A stretch of 42,953 bases of DNA. It comes from an uncultured Ruminococcus sp. (GTDB lineage Bacteria > Bacillota_A > Clostridia > Oscillospirales > Acutalibacteraceae). The number at the start of each line of letters is the position of its first letter. The stretch's first letter is position 1. The notes under the pieces are model-generated. The model saw nothing but the letters and a program-made list of their open reading frames with translations, was not told where the DNA came from and did not search any database. Shown here in pieces: positions 34,146-41,335 of this stretch. The stretch spans positions 1-42,953 of the forward strand of contig CADBXH010000003.1 of the NCBI GenBank assembly GCA_902798605.1. Direction: 5' to 3'. The position numbers were made by a program, and so were the translations under genes.

Positions 34146-34192
34146 CTTCTGGGACGCCAAAAAAAGCAGGTGCCGCTCGGCGCCTGCTTTTA
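34146..34192. repeat. Direct repeat, tRNA-Arg 3' end plus terminator, copy B
   Basis: Second copy of CTTCTGGGACGCCA plus the terminator stem-loop, with no tRNA 5' half in front of it, 182 bp downstream of copy A. Confidence 0.85.
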
Positions 34193-34265
34193 TTTGTCCA
34201 GACACAATAAGGCTGCCGCAAATCGAAAGATTTTACGGCAGCCGCTTTATATTATATTCAGTTGA

Positions 34266-35645
34266 TCAAATAATTTTAAGATCCTGTAAGCCCGCGAGAA
34301 CATACATAACTACAAACAGAGCTACGATCACAAATAATAACGGATTGATCTCTTTTATTTTTCCCCTTGCGATCTTGACGATTATATAAGAGATAAATCC
34401 AAATGCCATACCGTCTGTGATCGAGTAGAAGAAAGGCATTCCGACTACCGTGAAGAAGCACGGGAACGCGGTCTCGAGATCGCCCCAGTCAATATCCTTG
34501 AGCGATGAGCACATCATTATACCGACTATAATGAGCACAGGGGTTGTAGCGCACCTCGGTATAAAACCGACTATGGGAGTAAGGAACATTGACAACACAA
34601 AGCACAGTCCCGTGACCATTGAGGTCAGACCGGTTCTGCCGCCCACGGCTATACCCGCGGTCGATTCAATATAGGTCGAAACGGTTGAGGTTCCGAAAAC
34701 AGCGCCCGTTGTCGTTGCGAGAGCGTCCGCCATCATAGCGTTCTCCATCTTTGGAAGATGACCGTTTTCATCAAGGAAACCGGCTTTGTCGGCGGCACCG
34801 ATAAGGGTTCCGATAGTGTCAAACATATCAACAAGTATCAGGGTGATAAGCACCGCGATGACCGAAGCGATAGGAGCGCTGAACAACGCGCCGAAACCCG
34901 TGAAGCATTTGCCGAACATTGAAAAGTCGATGTTCGGGACCCATGACTCAGGCACTACTATTCCCATATCAAAGCCAAAAACAAAATGGGCGATATTACC
35001 GATACCGGCTGTTAAGATCATACCGATAAATATAGCGCCGGGAACCTTTTGAATAACAAGAATGGTGATGATTATCAAACCGATAAGTGCTACAATTACC
35101 TTTGGAGAGGAAAAAGCAGCGAGGTCGACCGTTGTGCCGTTGCCCTGGATAACGATACCGGATTCCGAAAAACCGATCAGGGCAATAAACATTCCTATTC
35201 CTGCCGAAATCGCCTTTTTTAAGGACAATGGTATCGCCTTTACCATCGCCGTCCTTGCGCCGGTTACAGTAAGGATGATAAACAACACGCCTCCGATAAA
35301 TACCGCGGCAAGAGCAGCCTCCGCCGGAAGCTTAAAGCCAAGGCAAAGAGTATAGCCGAAAATGGCGTTCAATCCCAAGCCCGGCGCCTGCGCCAAGGGA
35401 TAATTTGACAAAATACCCACGAGCCACGTTCCTATAGCGGCGGCAATGCAGGTTCCTGTGACAACAGCGGAATCGGGCATAATAAAATACGGATCAGGTT
35501 TATCAACTGTTCCCAAATTCAACGTACCGACAAAATCCGGGTTCAAAAAGATGATGTACGCCATTGTGAAAAACGTTGTAAGTCCGGCGACAATCTCGGT
35601 TCTGACGGTAGTGCCGTTCTCTTTCAGATGAAAAAGTTTTTCCAA
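34266..35645 (-). CDS. NCS2-family purine permease (AzgA/PbuG-like)
   Basis: Inner-membrane nucleobase transporter of 459 residues with about 12 to 14 helices. Signatures of the AzgA-type branch are VRTEIVAGLTTFFTMAYIIF at the N-terminus, APGLGLNAIFGYTLCLG, ISAGIGMFIALIGF, VDMFDTIGTLIGAADKAGFL and ALATTTGAVFGTSTVSTYIE. Members import adenine, guanine or hypoxanthine with protons. The start has GGAGGG upstream. I looked for a purine riboswitch in the roughly 180 bp upstream and saw none. It is a single gene. Confidence 0.92.
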   Translation of the reverse strand: MEKLFHLKENGTTVRTEIVAGLTTFFTMAYIIFLNPDFVGTLNLGTVDKPDPYFIMPDSAVVTGTCIAAAIGTWLVGILSNYPLAQAPGLGLNAIFGYTLCLGFKLPAEAALAAVFIGGVLFIILTVTGARTAMVKAIPLSLKKAISAGIGMFIALIGFSESGIVIQGNGTTVDLAAFSSPKVIVALIGLIIITILVIQKVPGAIFIGMILTAGIGNIAHFVFGFDMGIVVPESWVPNIDFSMFGKCFTGFGALFSAPIASVIAVLITLILVDMFDTIGTLIGAADKAGFLDENGHLPKMENAMMADALATTTGAVFGTSTVSTYIESTAGIAVGGRTGLTSMVTGLCFVLSMFLTPIVGFIPRCATTPVLIIVGIMMCSSLKDIDWGDLETAFPCFFTVVGMPFFYSITDGMAFGFISYIIVKIARGKIKEINPLLFVIVALFVVMYVLAGLQDLKII

Positions 35646-35771
35646 AAGATGTCCCTCCTCAAAATATTTTAAAAATATCTATTCATTGACTATTATAATA
35701 AAAAAACAAGAATTTTATCTTATTTATTAGAATTATTGCGCAAGTTATCGAAAAATATATTAAATTAAAGA

Positions 35772-35799
35772 TTGCCAAATTAAAAAAACATGTTATAAT
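35772..35799 (+). promoter_or_regulatory. Promoter of the lipoprotein gene
   Basis: TTGCCA (35772-35777), 16-bp spacer ending in TGT, TATAAT (35794-35799). Confidence 0.55.
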
Positions 35800-35831
35800 G
35801 TATATACTGACCATTTGAAAGGATTGATAAA

Positions 35832-36518
35832 ATGAAATTAAAGTTGATTGCAGCGGCGCTTATTGCCGTTATGTGTATAATCCCCGTTGCCGGATGCGGA
35901 TGCAACAGTGAGGAATCTTCATCAAAGACAGAGTCATCTCAGGCTACAACAGCAGCACAGGTCGCTAATAACAACTACTCGGTAGCCGGCGTATCCTTCA
36001 CAAGCAAAGTTGACATCAACAATTACATCAAGGGCGACGCCATTGATATGGATAAGCTTGCCGCCGATGAAGGCTATGAAAAGACAGACAAGCCCGCAAC
36101 CTGGACTATCGCCAATAACGGCGTGCGTTATACCGTTGCGCTCTCTGATCTGGTAAACGGTGTTTACACAGGCGTTGCAGTCACCACCGCTACAATGGAC
36201 AGCAAGCGCGTGACAGTAACGACACGCTACGCTTTGGTCAACAAGGATAAAATGTATACCTATAATAAAGCAAAGATCCCATTTAAGGGTATTTTGCTTA
36301 CTGTATTCGCTTTTGAGAACGCTCCGACCTCCACAAACAAGGATCCGTTCATCGGAAAGTTTGACCAGTACAAGAACAAACAGGGAGATTATTATATTCC
36401 TCCCGAGGACAAGACCGCCGCAACAGGCGAAGCTAAACCCGCGGCGACAACAAAGGCTGCCGGTTCGGATAATTCCGAAGCTCCCAAAAAGGCCGAATCA
36501 TCAGAAAAGGCTGAATAA
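35832..36518 (+). CDS. Lipoprotein of unknown function
   Basis: Protein of 228 residues. The signal LKLIAAALIAVMCIIPVAGC has a clear lipobox (VAGC, Cys22). A Ser/Glu/Thr/Gln-rich linker leads to a compact middle domain (about 48-180, with NYSVAGVSFTSKVDINNYIK, ATWTIANNGVRYTVALSDLV, then mixed strands) that I do not recognise, and an Ala/Lys/Pro/Ser-rich tail (about 185-228). Ribosome site GAAAGGA at suitable spacing. Single gene with a terminator. Probably a surface-exposed binding or wall-linked lipoprotein. Confidence 0.8.
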   Translation: MKLKLIAAALIAVMCIIPVAGCGCNSEESSSKTESSQATTAAQVANNNYSVAGVSFTSKVDINNYIKGDAIDMDKLAADEGYEKTDKPATWTIANNGVRYTVALSDLVNGVYTGVAVTTATMDSKRVTVTTRYALVNKDKMYTYNKAKIPFKGILLTVFAFENAPTSTNKDPFIGKFDQYKNKQGDYYIPPEDKTAATGEAKPAATTKAAGSDNSEAPKKAESSEKAE

Positions 36519-36539
36519 AACAAAATAGTTTTGAATTCA

Positions 36540-36567
36540 GAGGATGCGCGTTGCGCGTCCTCTTTTT
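36540..36567 (+). terminator. Rho-independent terminator
   Basis: GAGGATGCGC pairs with GCGCGTCCTC around GTT and is followed by TTTTT. Confidence 0.9.
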
Positions 36568-36610
36568 GCTGTTTTTTAGTTTTTTTAAATAATTTTAAAA
36601 TTCGTTGTTT

Positions 36611-36646
36611 TTTGTAAGGGTTTTGTTATAGTCGGTATGTTATAGT
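36611..36646 (+). promoter_or_regulatory. Copy 4 of the TTTGTAA-N14-TCG-N3-TG-N-TATnnT promoter motif
   Basis: TTTGTAA (36611-36617), TCG (36632-36634), TG (36638-36639), TATAGT (36641-36646). It is most like copy 3: GGGTTTTGTTATAGTCGGT is shared. Confidence 0.6.
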
Positions 36647-36723
36647 ATAGACAAGCTCAGAGGGAAAACAAAAGAAAATCACAAATCCCCTGACAAATAT
36701 CTAAAATAAAGGAGACAATAACA

Positions 36724-37074
36724 ATGAAAAAGACAAACATAAAGACAAAGGTAATCGCAGGAATCATGGCAGCAATTTGCTCAGTATCGGCAATCGGAGC
36801 TATCTCGGCGGTAAGCGCCTCCGGCTACGACTGGGACTACAGAGCAGACAGCACAGCCGCAAAAATCAGCTGCACATATGACTTCAAGACAAACAAATAT
36901 ACATTCAAGGCTGTAGGCCAGTTCGCAGGAACAACAAACGCAGTTCTCAAGTATGCGACCATCGACGGCAAGTGGCACAATGTACCCATCCGCTTCACAA
37001 CAGACAAGGCGCTCAACGTAACCGGCAAGCAGACCGGCAAGGAGTACATCACCAATAACAGATATTCCGGTTAA
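36724..37074 (+). CDS. Small secreted protein of unknown function
   Basis: Protein of 116 residues with a signal peptide (KKTNIKTKVIAGIMAAICSV, cleavage probably after the Ser-Ala at about 32) and a mature part of some 83 residues rich in Thr, Lys and aromatic residues (YDWDYRADS, CTYDFKTNKYTFKAVGQFAG). Only one Cys remains in the mature part, so no disulphide pairs are expected. It is not a recognised bacteriocin. Ribosome site AAAGGAGACAA. Its leader shares promoter and hairpin with the Asn-rich protein gene at 25970. Confidence 0.72.
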   Translation: MKKTNIKTKVIAGIMAAICSVSAIGAISAVSASGYDWDYRADSTAAKISCTYDFKTNKYTFKAVGQFAGTTNAVLKYATIDGKWHNVPIRFTTDKALNVTGKQTGKEYITNNRYSG

Positions 37075-37154
37075 GACTATCACAAGACTCTATCAAAAAA
37101 TCAATTAGCCATCCACTCATTTTTCATAAATAACCTCTGCCTATGAAAGGTAAC

Positions 37155-37200
37155 AAAACGCGAAGCGCGGGGAGCCATCACTCTCCGCGTTTTGCTTTTT
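37155..37200 (+). terminator. Terminator after the secreted-protein gene
   Basis: AAAACGCG and GGGGAG pair with CTCTCC and CGCGTTTT; TTTTT follows. Confidence 0.65.
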
Positions 37201-37221
37201 GCAAATATTTTGATTTAGATA

Positions 37222-37250
37222 TTGAAAAAGAAAAACATTTGTGTTATAAT
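37222..37250 (+). promoter_or_regulatory. Promoter of the tRNA-Ala repeat region
   Basis: TTGAAA (37222-37227), 17-bp spacer, TATAAT (37245-37250). It lies 31 bp before the first 78-bp repeat, so the repeats would be transcribed as a leader of the tRNA. Confidence 0.6.
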
Positions 37251-37280
37251 ATATCCCGTTGCAAGAAAAATAACGTATTT

Positions 37281-37436
37281 GGGCCATTAGCTCAGCCGGG
37301 AGCCCGAGTGGGTAGCTTACGCACCCCAAAACAATTTACAATTTCATACAATAGACAAGGGCCATTAGCTCAGCTGGGAGCCCGACTGGGTAGCTTACGC
37401 ACCCCAAAACAATTTACAATTTCATACAATTGACAA
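37281..37436 (+). repeat. Two tandem 78-bp units built on the 5' half of tRNA-Ala
   Basis: Unit starts are 37281 and 37359, the true tRNA starts at 37437, all 78 bp apart. Each unit begins with the first 21 or so nt of the tRNA (GGGCCATTAGCTCAGCTGGG, with one change in unit 1) and then leaves the tRNA sequence for a shared segment including GGGTAGCTTACGCACCCC and an AT-rich spacer. Neither unit can fold as a complete tRNA. Confidence 0.85.
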
Positions 37437-37512
37437 GGGCCATTAGCTCAGCTGGGAGAGCGCCAGGTTCGCAATCTGGAGGTCAGGGGTTCGATCCCCC
37501 TATGGTCCACCA
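37437..37512 (+). tRNA. tRNA-Ala (anticodon CGC)
   Basis: 76-nt cloverleaf with encoded CCA. Acceptor GGGCCAT/ATGGTCC, D arm TAGCTCAGCTGGGAGAGC, anticodon stem CCAGG/TCTGG with loop TTCGCAA, T arm GGTTCGATCC. Confidence 0.93.
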
Positions 37513-37515
37513 CCG

Positions 37516-37544
37516 CCGCCCGAGTTTGCTCGGGCGGTATTTCT
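37516..37544 (+). terminator. Terminator of tRNA-Ala(CGC)
   Basis: CCGCCCGAG pairs with CTCGGGCGG around TTTG, followed by a T-rich stretch. Confidence 0.85.
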
Positions 37545-37590
37545 ATTATATTATTAACATCCCGATAAATCGGAATATAATGGAGGAAAG

Positions 37591-38574
37591 ATGATAGATC
37601 AGAAAATCAAAAAGCTTTTTGAAGGGGTTGGACTGGGAAACGTTGAGTACCCCATCGAGTCTGTTTCCGGTGGATTCCTGCACAGAATGTATAAGGTTCG
37701 CGCCGGCAAGAGAACTTATGCAGTTAAACATCTCAATCCGGTTATTATGAAAAGACCCGACGCTATTTCTAATTTCACAGCAGCGGAAAAGCTCGAAAAA
37801 ATGATTGAAGATGCCGGTATCCCGATTGTAGCTGCATTATCTTTTAACAACAAGATGCAGGAAGTTGACGGAGATTATTTTTACATTTTTGACTGGCATA
37901 ACGGACAAACGACTGATTGGTATCATATTAAATCCGATCAATGCCGACAAGTCGGAAGTATACTCGGGAAGATGCACTCGCTGGATATGAAAACAGGAAT
38001 AGCAACCGACATTGAAGAAAGCAAAATAGATTTCGACCTGTATGTTAGCAAAGCGAAAGAAATGGATCCTGAACTCTTTCTGCTTCTTGCTGAAAGCAAA
38101 GAATTGTTACAATATGCCGAAGATGAGTTGAACAAAGCAAGGAAGCTTTTACCCGATATTGTCTGCATCTCGGATGGTGATATGGATCCGAAGAATGTGA
38201 TGTGGGAAAACGGTCAACCTCTCGTCATTGACCTTGAATGCCTCGCATACGAAAACCCGATTTCAGATGCGTTGCAGCTTTCCCTTCAATGGTCGGGCGT
38301 CACGATTTGCAATATAGAGCTTAACCATATACATGCTTTCTTCGATGGCTATCTCAGCGCATACGACAACGGCTTTCACAAATATGCTGATGTATTTGGG
38401 CTTGGCTACACATGGCTTGAATGGTTCGAGTACAATTTGAAAAGAACTCTTGACAATTGTGCCGGCGATGAAGAAAAAGAGATGGGCTTCAAGGAAGTCA
38501 AGAACACACTTGCTCGTATCCGCTGTCTAAATGAAAACGAAGCGGATATTAGACGTCATTTGGCGGTGTTGTAA
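37591..38574 (+). CDS. APH/choline-kinase-family phosphotransferase
   Basis: Kinase-like protein of 327 residues. The N lobe has a Gly-rich loop (VSGGFLHRMYKV) and the ATP-binding Lys (YAVKHL); the C lobe shows a catalytic loop CISDGDMDPKNVMW and metal-binding Asp in VIDLECLAYENP. In canonical APH proteins the loop is HGDxxxxN; here the first His is an Asp while catalytic Asp and Asn remain. This group includes aminoglycoside, choline and thiamine kinases; substrate unassigned. TGGAGGAAAG precedes the start. It is the last gene before the mobilizable element. Confidence 0.83.
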   Translation: MIDQKIKKLFEGVGLGNVEYPIESVSGGFLHRMYKVRAGKRTYAVKHLNPVIMKRPDAISNFTAAEKLEKMIEDAGIPIVAALSFNNKMQEVDGDYFYIFDWHNGQTTDWYHIKSDQCRQVGSILGKMHSLDMKTGIATDIEESKIDFDLYVSKAKEMDPELFLLLAESKELLQYAEDELNKARKLLPDIVCISDGDMDPKNVMWENGQPLVIDLECLAYENPISDALQLSLQWSGVTICNIELNHIHAFFDGYLSAYDNGFHKYADVFGLGYTWLEWFEYNLKRTLDNCAGDEEKEMGFKEVKNTLARIRCLNENEADIRRHLAVL

Positions 38575-38615
38575 CATAAATTCTGATTTGTTGTTTTAGA
38601 GTATAAAAAGTTAAA

Positions 38616-38647
38616 GCCCGCCTGCTCACACTTGGTGAACAGGCGGG
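38616..38647 (-). terminator. Terminator of the recombinase gene, near the element's end
   Basis: CCCGCCTG-TCAC pairs with GTGA-CAGGCGGG around a short loop, 7 bp past the recombinase stop. The element boundary should lie between here and about 38575. Confidence 0.75.
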
Positions 38648-38653
38648 TAAATT

Positions 38654-40270
38654 TTATGCCGTAATCGGAATACTCTCGCTTTCTTCCAAACCGAGGAAAA
38701 ACTGTCGGATATTCATATTCAGCTCTACATTCAGTTCATAGTTGCGGTAAACGTCAACGCGTTTGATCATCGAATTGACGATCATTTTCTTCGCCTCAAT
38801 AGAAGTGCTGTCGTACAGGCTCGACCAAGAAATGATCTCGTCGTATTGTTCGTTGAGGTCTTTGATAAGGCTCTTTGAAGATTCGACCTCGCTCTCCGCT
38901 TTCTCACATTGAGCTTTTAGCGATTCGCATTTTATTTCGGAATCCTCGACAAGTCCTGCCAACATAGATTGTGAAAAGGCACTTTCACCTTGAATCGACT
39001 TCACAACCTCCGCTTTCAGTTTGTTCAGCTTTTCAAGCTCTTTGGCATACTCAGACTGAGTGCGTTTGAGGTTGGCTTTTCTGACAGTCAGTTCCTCCTT
39101 GTATCGTGAATTGATTATGGTGCTCTTGGGGACGCCCTTAATGCGGTCAAAGATTTCCTTTACGAGTTTCTCTACCATACTGTCGAGCTTGTGTTGTATA
39201 TATGCAGACTGACCTTCACACGGTGTTATCTTTCTTGTCTTTCCGTAACAGACGTAGCGAACTCGGGGCTTTTTAACCTTTGTTCCGTCGACTTTCGTAT
39301 AATACTTACTTGCCGTGGATAGGTGCAGCCTCGCTCCGCAGTGACCGCAGAATACATTGCCCGACAACAGCGCATTTCCTTTCATATTCAGCGGTACACG
39401 CGGTGTATTTTTCAAAACATCAGCTCGTTGCCGCAGAATCTCTTGTGCTCTGTCGAATTGCTCCTGAGATATGATTTGTAGTTCGGGGATAAACGGAGAA
39501 CGGCTGTCGCCGCTTCGCAGATAACCCGTGTAGGTCGGATTGTGGAGTACGTTTCGGATGGTGTTGTACGACCAGCGGTTGCCCGTGGGGTTGGCATAGC
39601 CGCCGTTGTTCAGAAAATTAGCAAGTCTTTGGATGCCTATACCTTCTTTGGTATATTTATCGAAAATCAAGCGGACGATTGCAGCGTCTTCTTCATTGAT
39701 TTTCAAATCATAAAGCTCGTGCTTGCGCTTGTTCAGTCTGCCGCTTTTGACAAGCTCGTAACCGAGCGCCGCGTTGCCGCCTTTGTAGTGTCCTTCTTCT
39801 ACCATTTGACCGAGGCTGGTGCGTGTACGGATAGATGTCTTTTCGCTCTCACCATCAGCCTGCCAAAAGCGGATATAGTTGAGCAGCTTGTCGATATGGT
39901 TATCAAAACGCTGTTCGCCCTCCTGCGTGCTCCAGACCTGAATACCGTTTTTGACGAACCACTCGACAACGAACGGTGTTTCGTCGGCGATACGTCCGAT
40001 TCGGTCAAACATAAATACAAGCAGGATATCGAACTTGCCCTTGCGGGCAAGCTCTTTGATAGCCTGTATTTTGTCACGGTTTTCGGCACGGATCTTGTGT
40101 CCCGAAACGCCGTCCTCTTGTTCTTCGTGTACGATCGTCCAGCCCATTTTGTCGGCAAAGCGGTGGCAGGCTTTGCGCTGCATTGGGATATCCGCTTCAT
40201 TATTGTTGTCGTAATCCACCTGCTTGTCCGTCGATACTCGGTACAAACAGCAAACTCTGTTTTTCTCCAT
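38654..40270 (-). CDS. Large serine recombinase (resolvase/TnpX-like)
   Basis: Site-specific recombinase of 538 residues that moves the element. The catalytic domain begins with CCLYRVSTDKQ (Ser13), with FMFDRIGRIADETP and the EKTSIRTR helix; then the Recombinase domain (GYELVKSG.., NFLNNGGYANPTGNRW), a zinc ribbon with paired Cys (FCGHCGARL .. YVCYGK .. CEGQ), and a C-terminal coiled coil (KRTQSEYAKELEKLNKLKAE). Start at 40270 has AAGGAGGTATC. Size and architecture fit TnpX/Tn4451-type integrases rather than small resolvases. Confidence 0.92.
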   Translation of the reverse strand: MEKNRVCCLYRVSTDKQVDYDNNNEADIPMQRKACHRFADKMGWTIVHEEQEDGVSGHKIRAENRDKIQAIKELARKGKFDILLVFMFDRIGRIADETPFVVEWFVKNGIQVWSTQEGEQRFDNHIDKLLNYIRFWQADGESEKTSIRTRTSLGQMVEEGHYKGGNAALGYELVKSGRLNKRKHELYDLKINEEDAAIVRLIFDKYTKEGIGIQRLANFLNNGGYANPTGNRWSYNTIRNVLHNPTYTGYLRSGDSRSPFIPELQIISQEQFDRAQEILRQRADVLKNTPRVPLNMKGNALLSGNVFCGHCGARLHLSTASKYYTKVDGTKVKKPRVRYVCYGKTRKITPCEGQSAYIQHKLDSMVEKLVKEIFDRIKGVPKSTIINSRYKEELTVRKANLKRTQSEYAKELEKLNKLKAEVVKSIQGESAFSQSMLAGLVEDSEIKCESLKAQCEKAESEVESSKSLIKDLNEQYDEIISWSSLYDSTSIEAKKMIVNSMIKRVDVYRNYELNVELNMNIRQFFLGLEESESIPITA

Positions 40271-40472
40271 TACGATACCTCCTTTTTGATACCCTCATTT
40301 TATCAACAGATTGATCGCTCCGACAAATGTACGAGGTATCTGCGCAGGTGAGCAAAATATCCCTGATATTCCCGAACAAGTCGGTATTAGGTTCTTTTGC
40401 AAACGAGATACAGACGCGGTGTCCGTCGATAAAACGGTACTGCTTGGTGTGGTCATTCATATCGGTTTTCAT
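40200..40472 (-). CDS. TnpW-like small protein of the mobilizable element
   Basis: Protein of up to 90 residues with core YRFIDGHRVCISFAKEPNTD then LFGNIRDILL, which recalls the TnpW-type small proteins encoded before Tn4451-like recombinases (HxVxVxFxK... then DKIxxLI). ATG has GGTGAG upstream. The last 24 codons overlap the recombinase start in another frame, so the protein may be naturally shorter in relatives. Role unknown. Confidence 0.55.
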   Translation of the reverse strand: MKTDMNDHTKQYRFIDGHRVCISFAKEPNTDLFGNIRDILLTCADTSYICRSDQSVDKMRVSKRRYRNGEKQSLLFVPSIDGQAGGLRQQ

Positions 40473-40477
40473 TTATC

Positions 40478-41335
40478 TCACCTCTCCCTGTCACGCTGGC
40501 GGCGCAGATATTTGTTGTAATGCTCAACTGCCTTTACGATAAAATCTTCGGCTTGTTTGTCTGTGTAGTTCTTCGGGAAAAAGGCTCTCACACGGTCGGC
40601 AGGGATTTTCAGCATTTCACGCTGATTTGGCTTCTCTGTTGCCATCAGCTTGTCAACATACTGCATTGTGAGTGTTCCGTTGTGCATTTCCTTGTGCATA
40701 TGAAACGCCTGTGAATAGGACGGCGTGCAGTCGTCACGCTCGATAATATCCAGCAGATAATACTGCACATTAACACTGAGGTAGGACAATTCTACACCGA
40801 CGGAAAAGGCGATCTTGCCCTCATCCATCAGTTCGAGCAATTCGGGAATGAGATTTGTTAAGCGGATATAACGCTGTACAGTTTTGTAACTCTCGCCGGA
40901 TTTTTCGCCAATAATTGCGGTTGTGCGTCTATCGTCTGACTTTGAGACAATTTGTCCCGAAGTTAGATCGTTACGCTTACCTTGATGATTGAGCGCGTCT
41001 GCTTTCAACTTGTACGCAAACGCCTTCTCCGACGGCAGCAAATGCTCACGGTGGAGATTGCTGTCCACCACCATAATCGCCGCTTCGTCACGGCTGACGG
41101 GACGAATAAAGGCAGGGACTTCTGTGAGTCCTGCCTTCTGTGCCGCACGAAAGCGGCGGTGTCCGGATATGATTTCATACTCATCTGTTGTACCTTCAAG
41201 CGGTCGGACGATCAACGGCGTCATAATGCCCTGCTGTTGAACGCTCTCGATTAAGCTATTCATTTCTTTGTTGTCGAGCACCTGATAAGGGTGGTCTCTG
41301 AATTCGTGTAGTTTGTTGATTGATATATTGGTCAT
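40478..41335 (-). CDS. ParB/Spo0J-like partition protein
   Basis: Protein of 285 residues. The ParB N domain has the CTP-binding GHRRFRAAQ (Gly58 to Arg61) and the following VVDSNLHREHLLPSEKAFAY; a helix-turn-helix comes at about 150-195 (SYKTVQRYIRLTNLIPELLE). The C-terminus (about 230-285) is charged. No ParA is adjacent, as in other integrative elements where a lone ParB may aid stability or regulate transfer. Start overlaps the relaxase stop by 4 nt. Confidence 0.88.
   Translation of the reverse strand: MTNISINKLHEFRDHPYQVLDNKEMNSLIESVQQQGIMTPLIVRPLEGTTDEYEIISGHRRFRAAQKAGLTEVPAFIRPVSRDEAAIMVVDSNLHREHLLPSEKAFAYKLKADALNHQGKRNDLTSGQIVSKSDDRRTTAIIGEKSGESYKTVQRYIRLTNLIPELLELMDEGKIAFSVGVELSYLSVNVQYYLLDIIERDDCTPSYSQAFHMHKEMHNGTLTMQYVDKLMATEKPNQREMLKIPADRVRAFFPKNYTDKQAEDFIVKAVEHYNKYLRRQRDRER

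Larger units (their letters stand above)
33979..34265. other. Gene-free interval holding a tRNA-derived duplication
   Basis: Holds the tRNA-Arg terminator, an inverted T-arm copy (AGAAGGGATTCGAAC at 34017-34031), a palindromic hairpin (34033-34069) and the second tRNA-end/terminator copy. The only open frames are chance ones through these repeats. Confidence 0.6.

Noticed and set aside
35646..35830. Purine riboswitch before the NCS2 permease gene
   Set aside because: The three-way junction signature could not be found on the minus strand; the region is only AT-rich.
37143..37433. Open frame of 96 codons with repeated GPLAQLGARLGSLRTPK
   Set aside because: It is the translation of the tRNA-derived 78-bp repeats and has no ribosome site; such tRNA-derived frames are classic false genes.
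39542..40351. Plus-strand open frame of 269 codons
   Set aside because: Antisense shadow of the serine recombinase gene.
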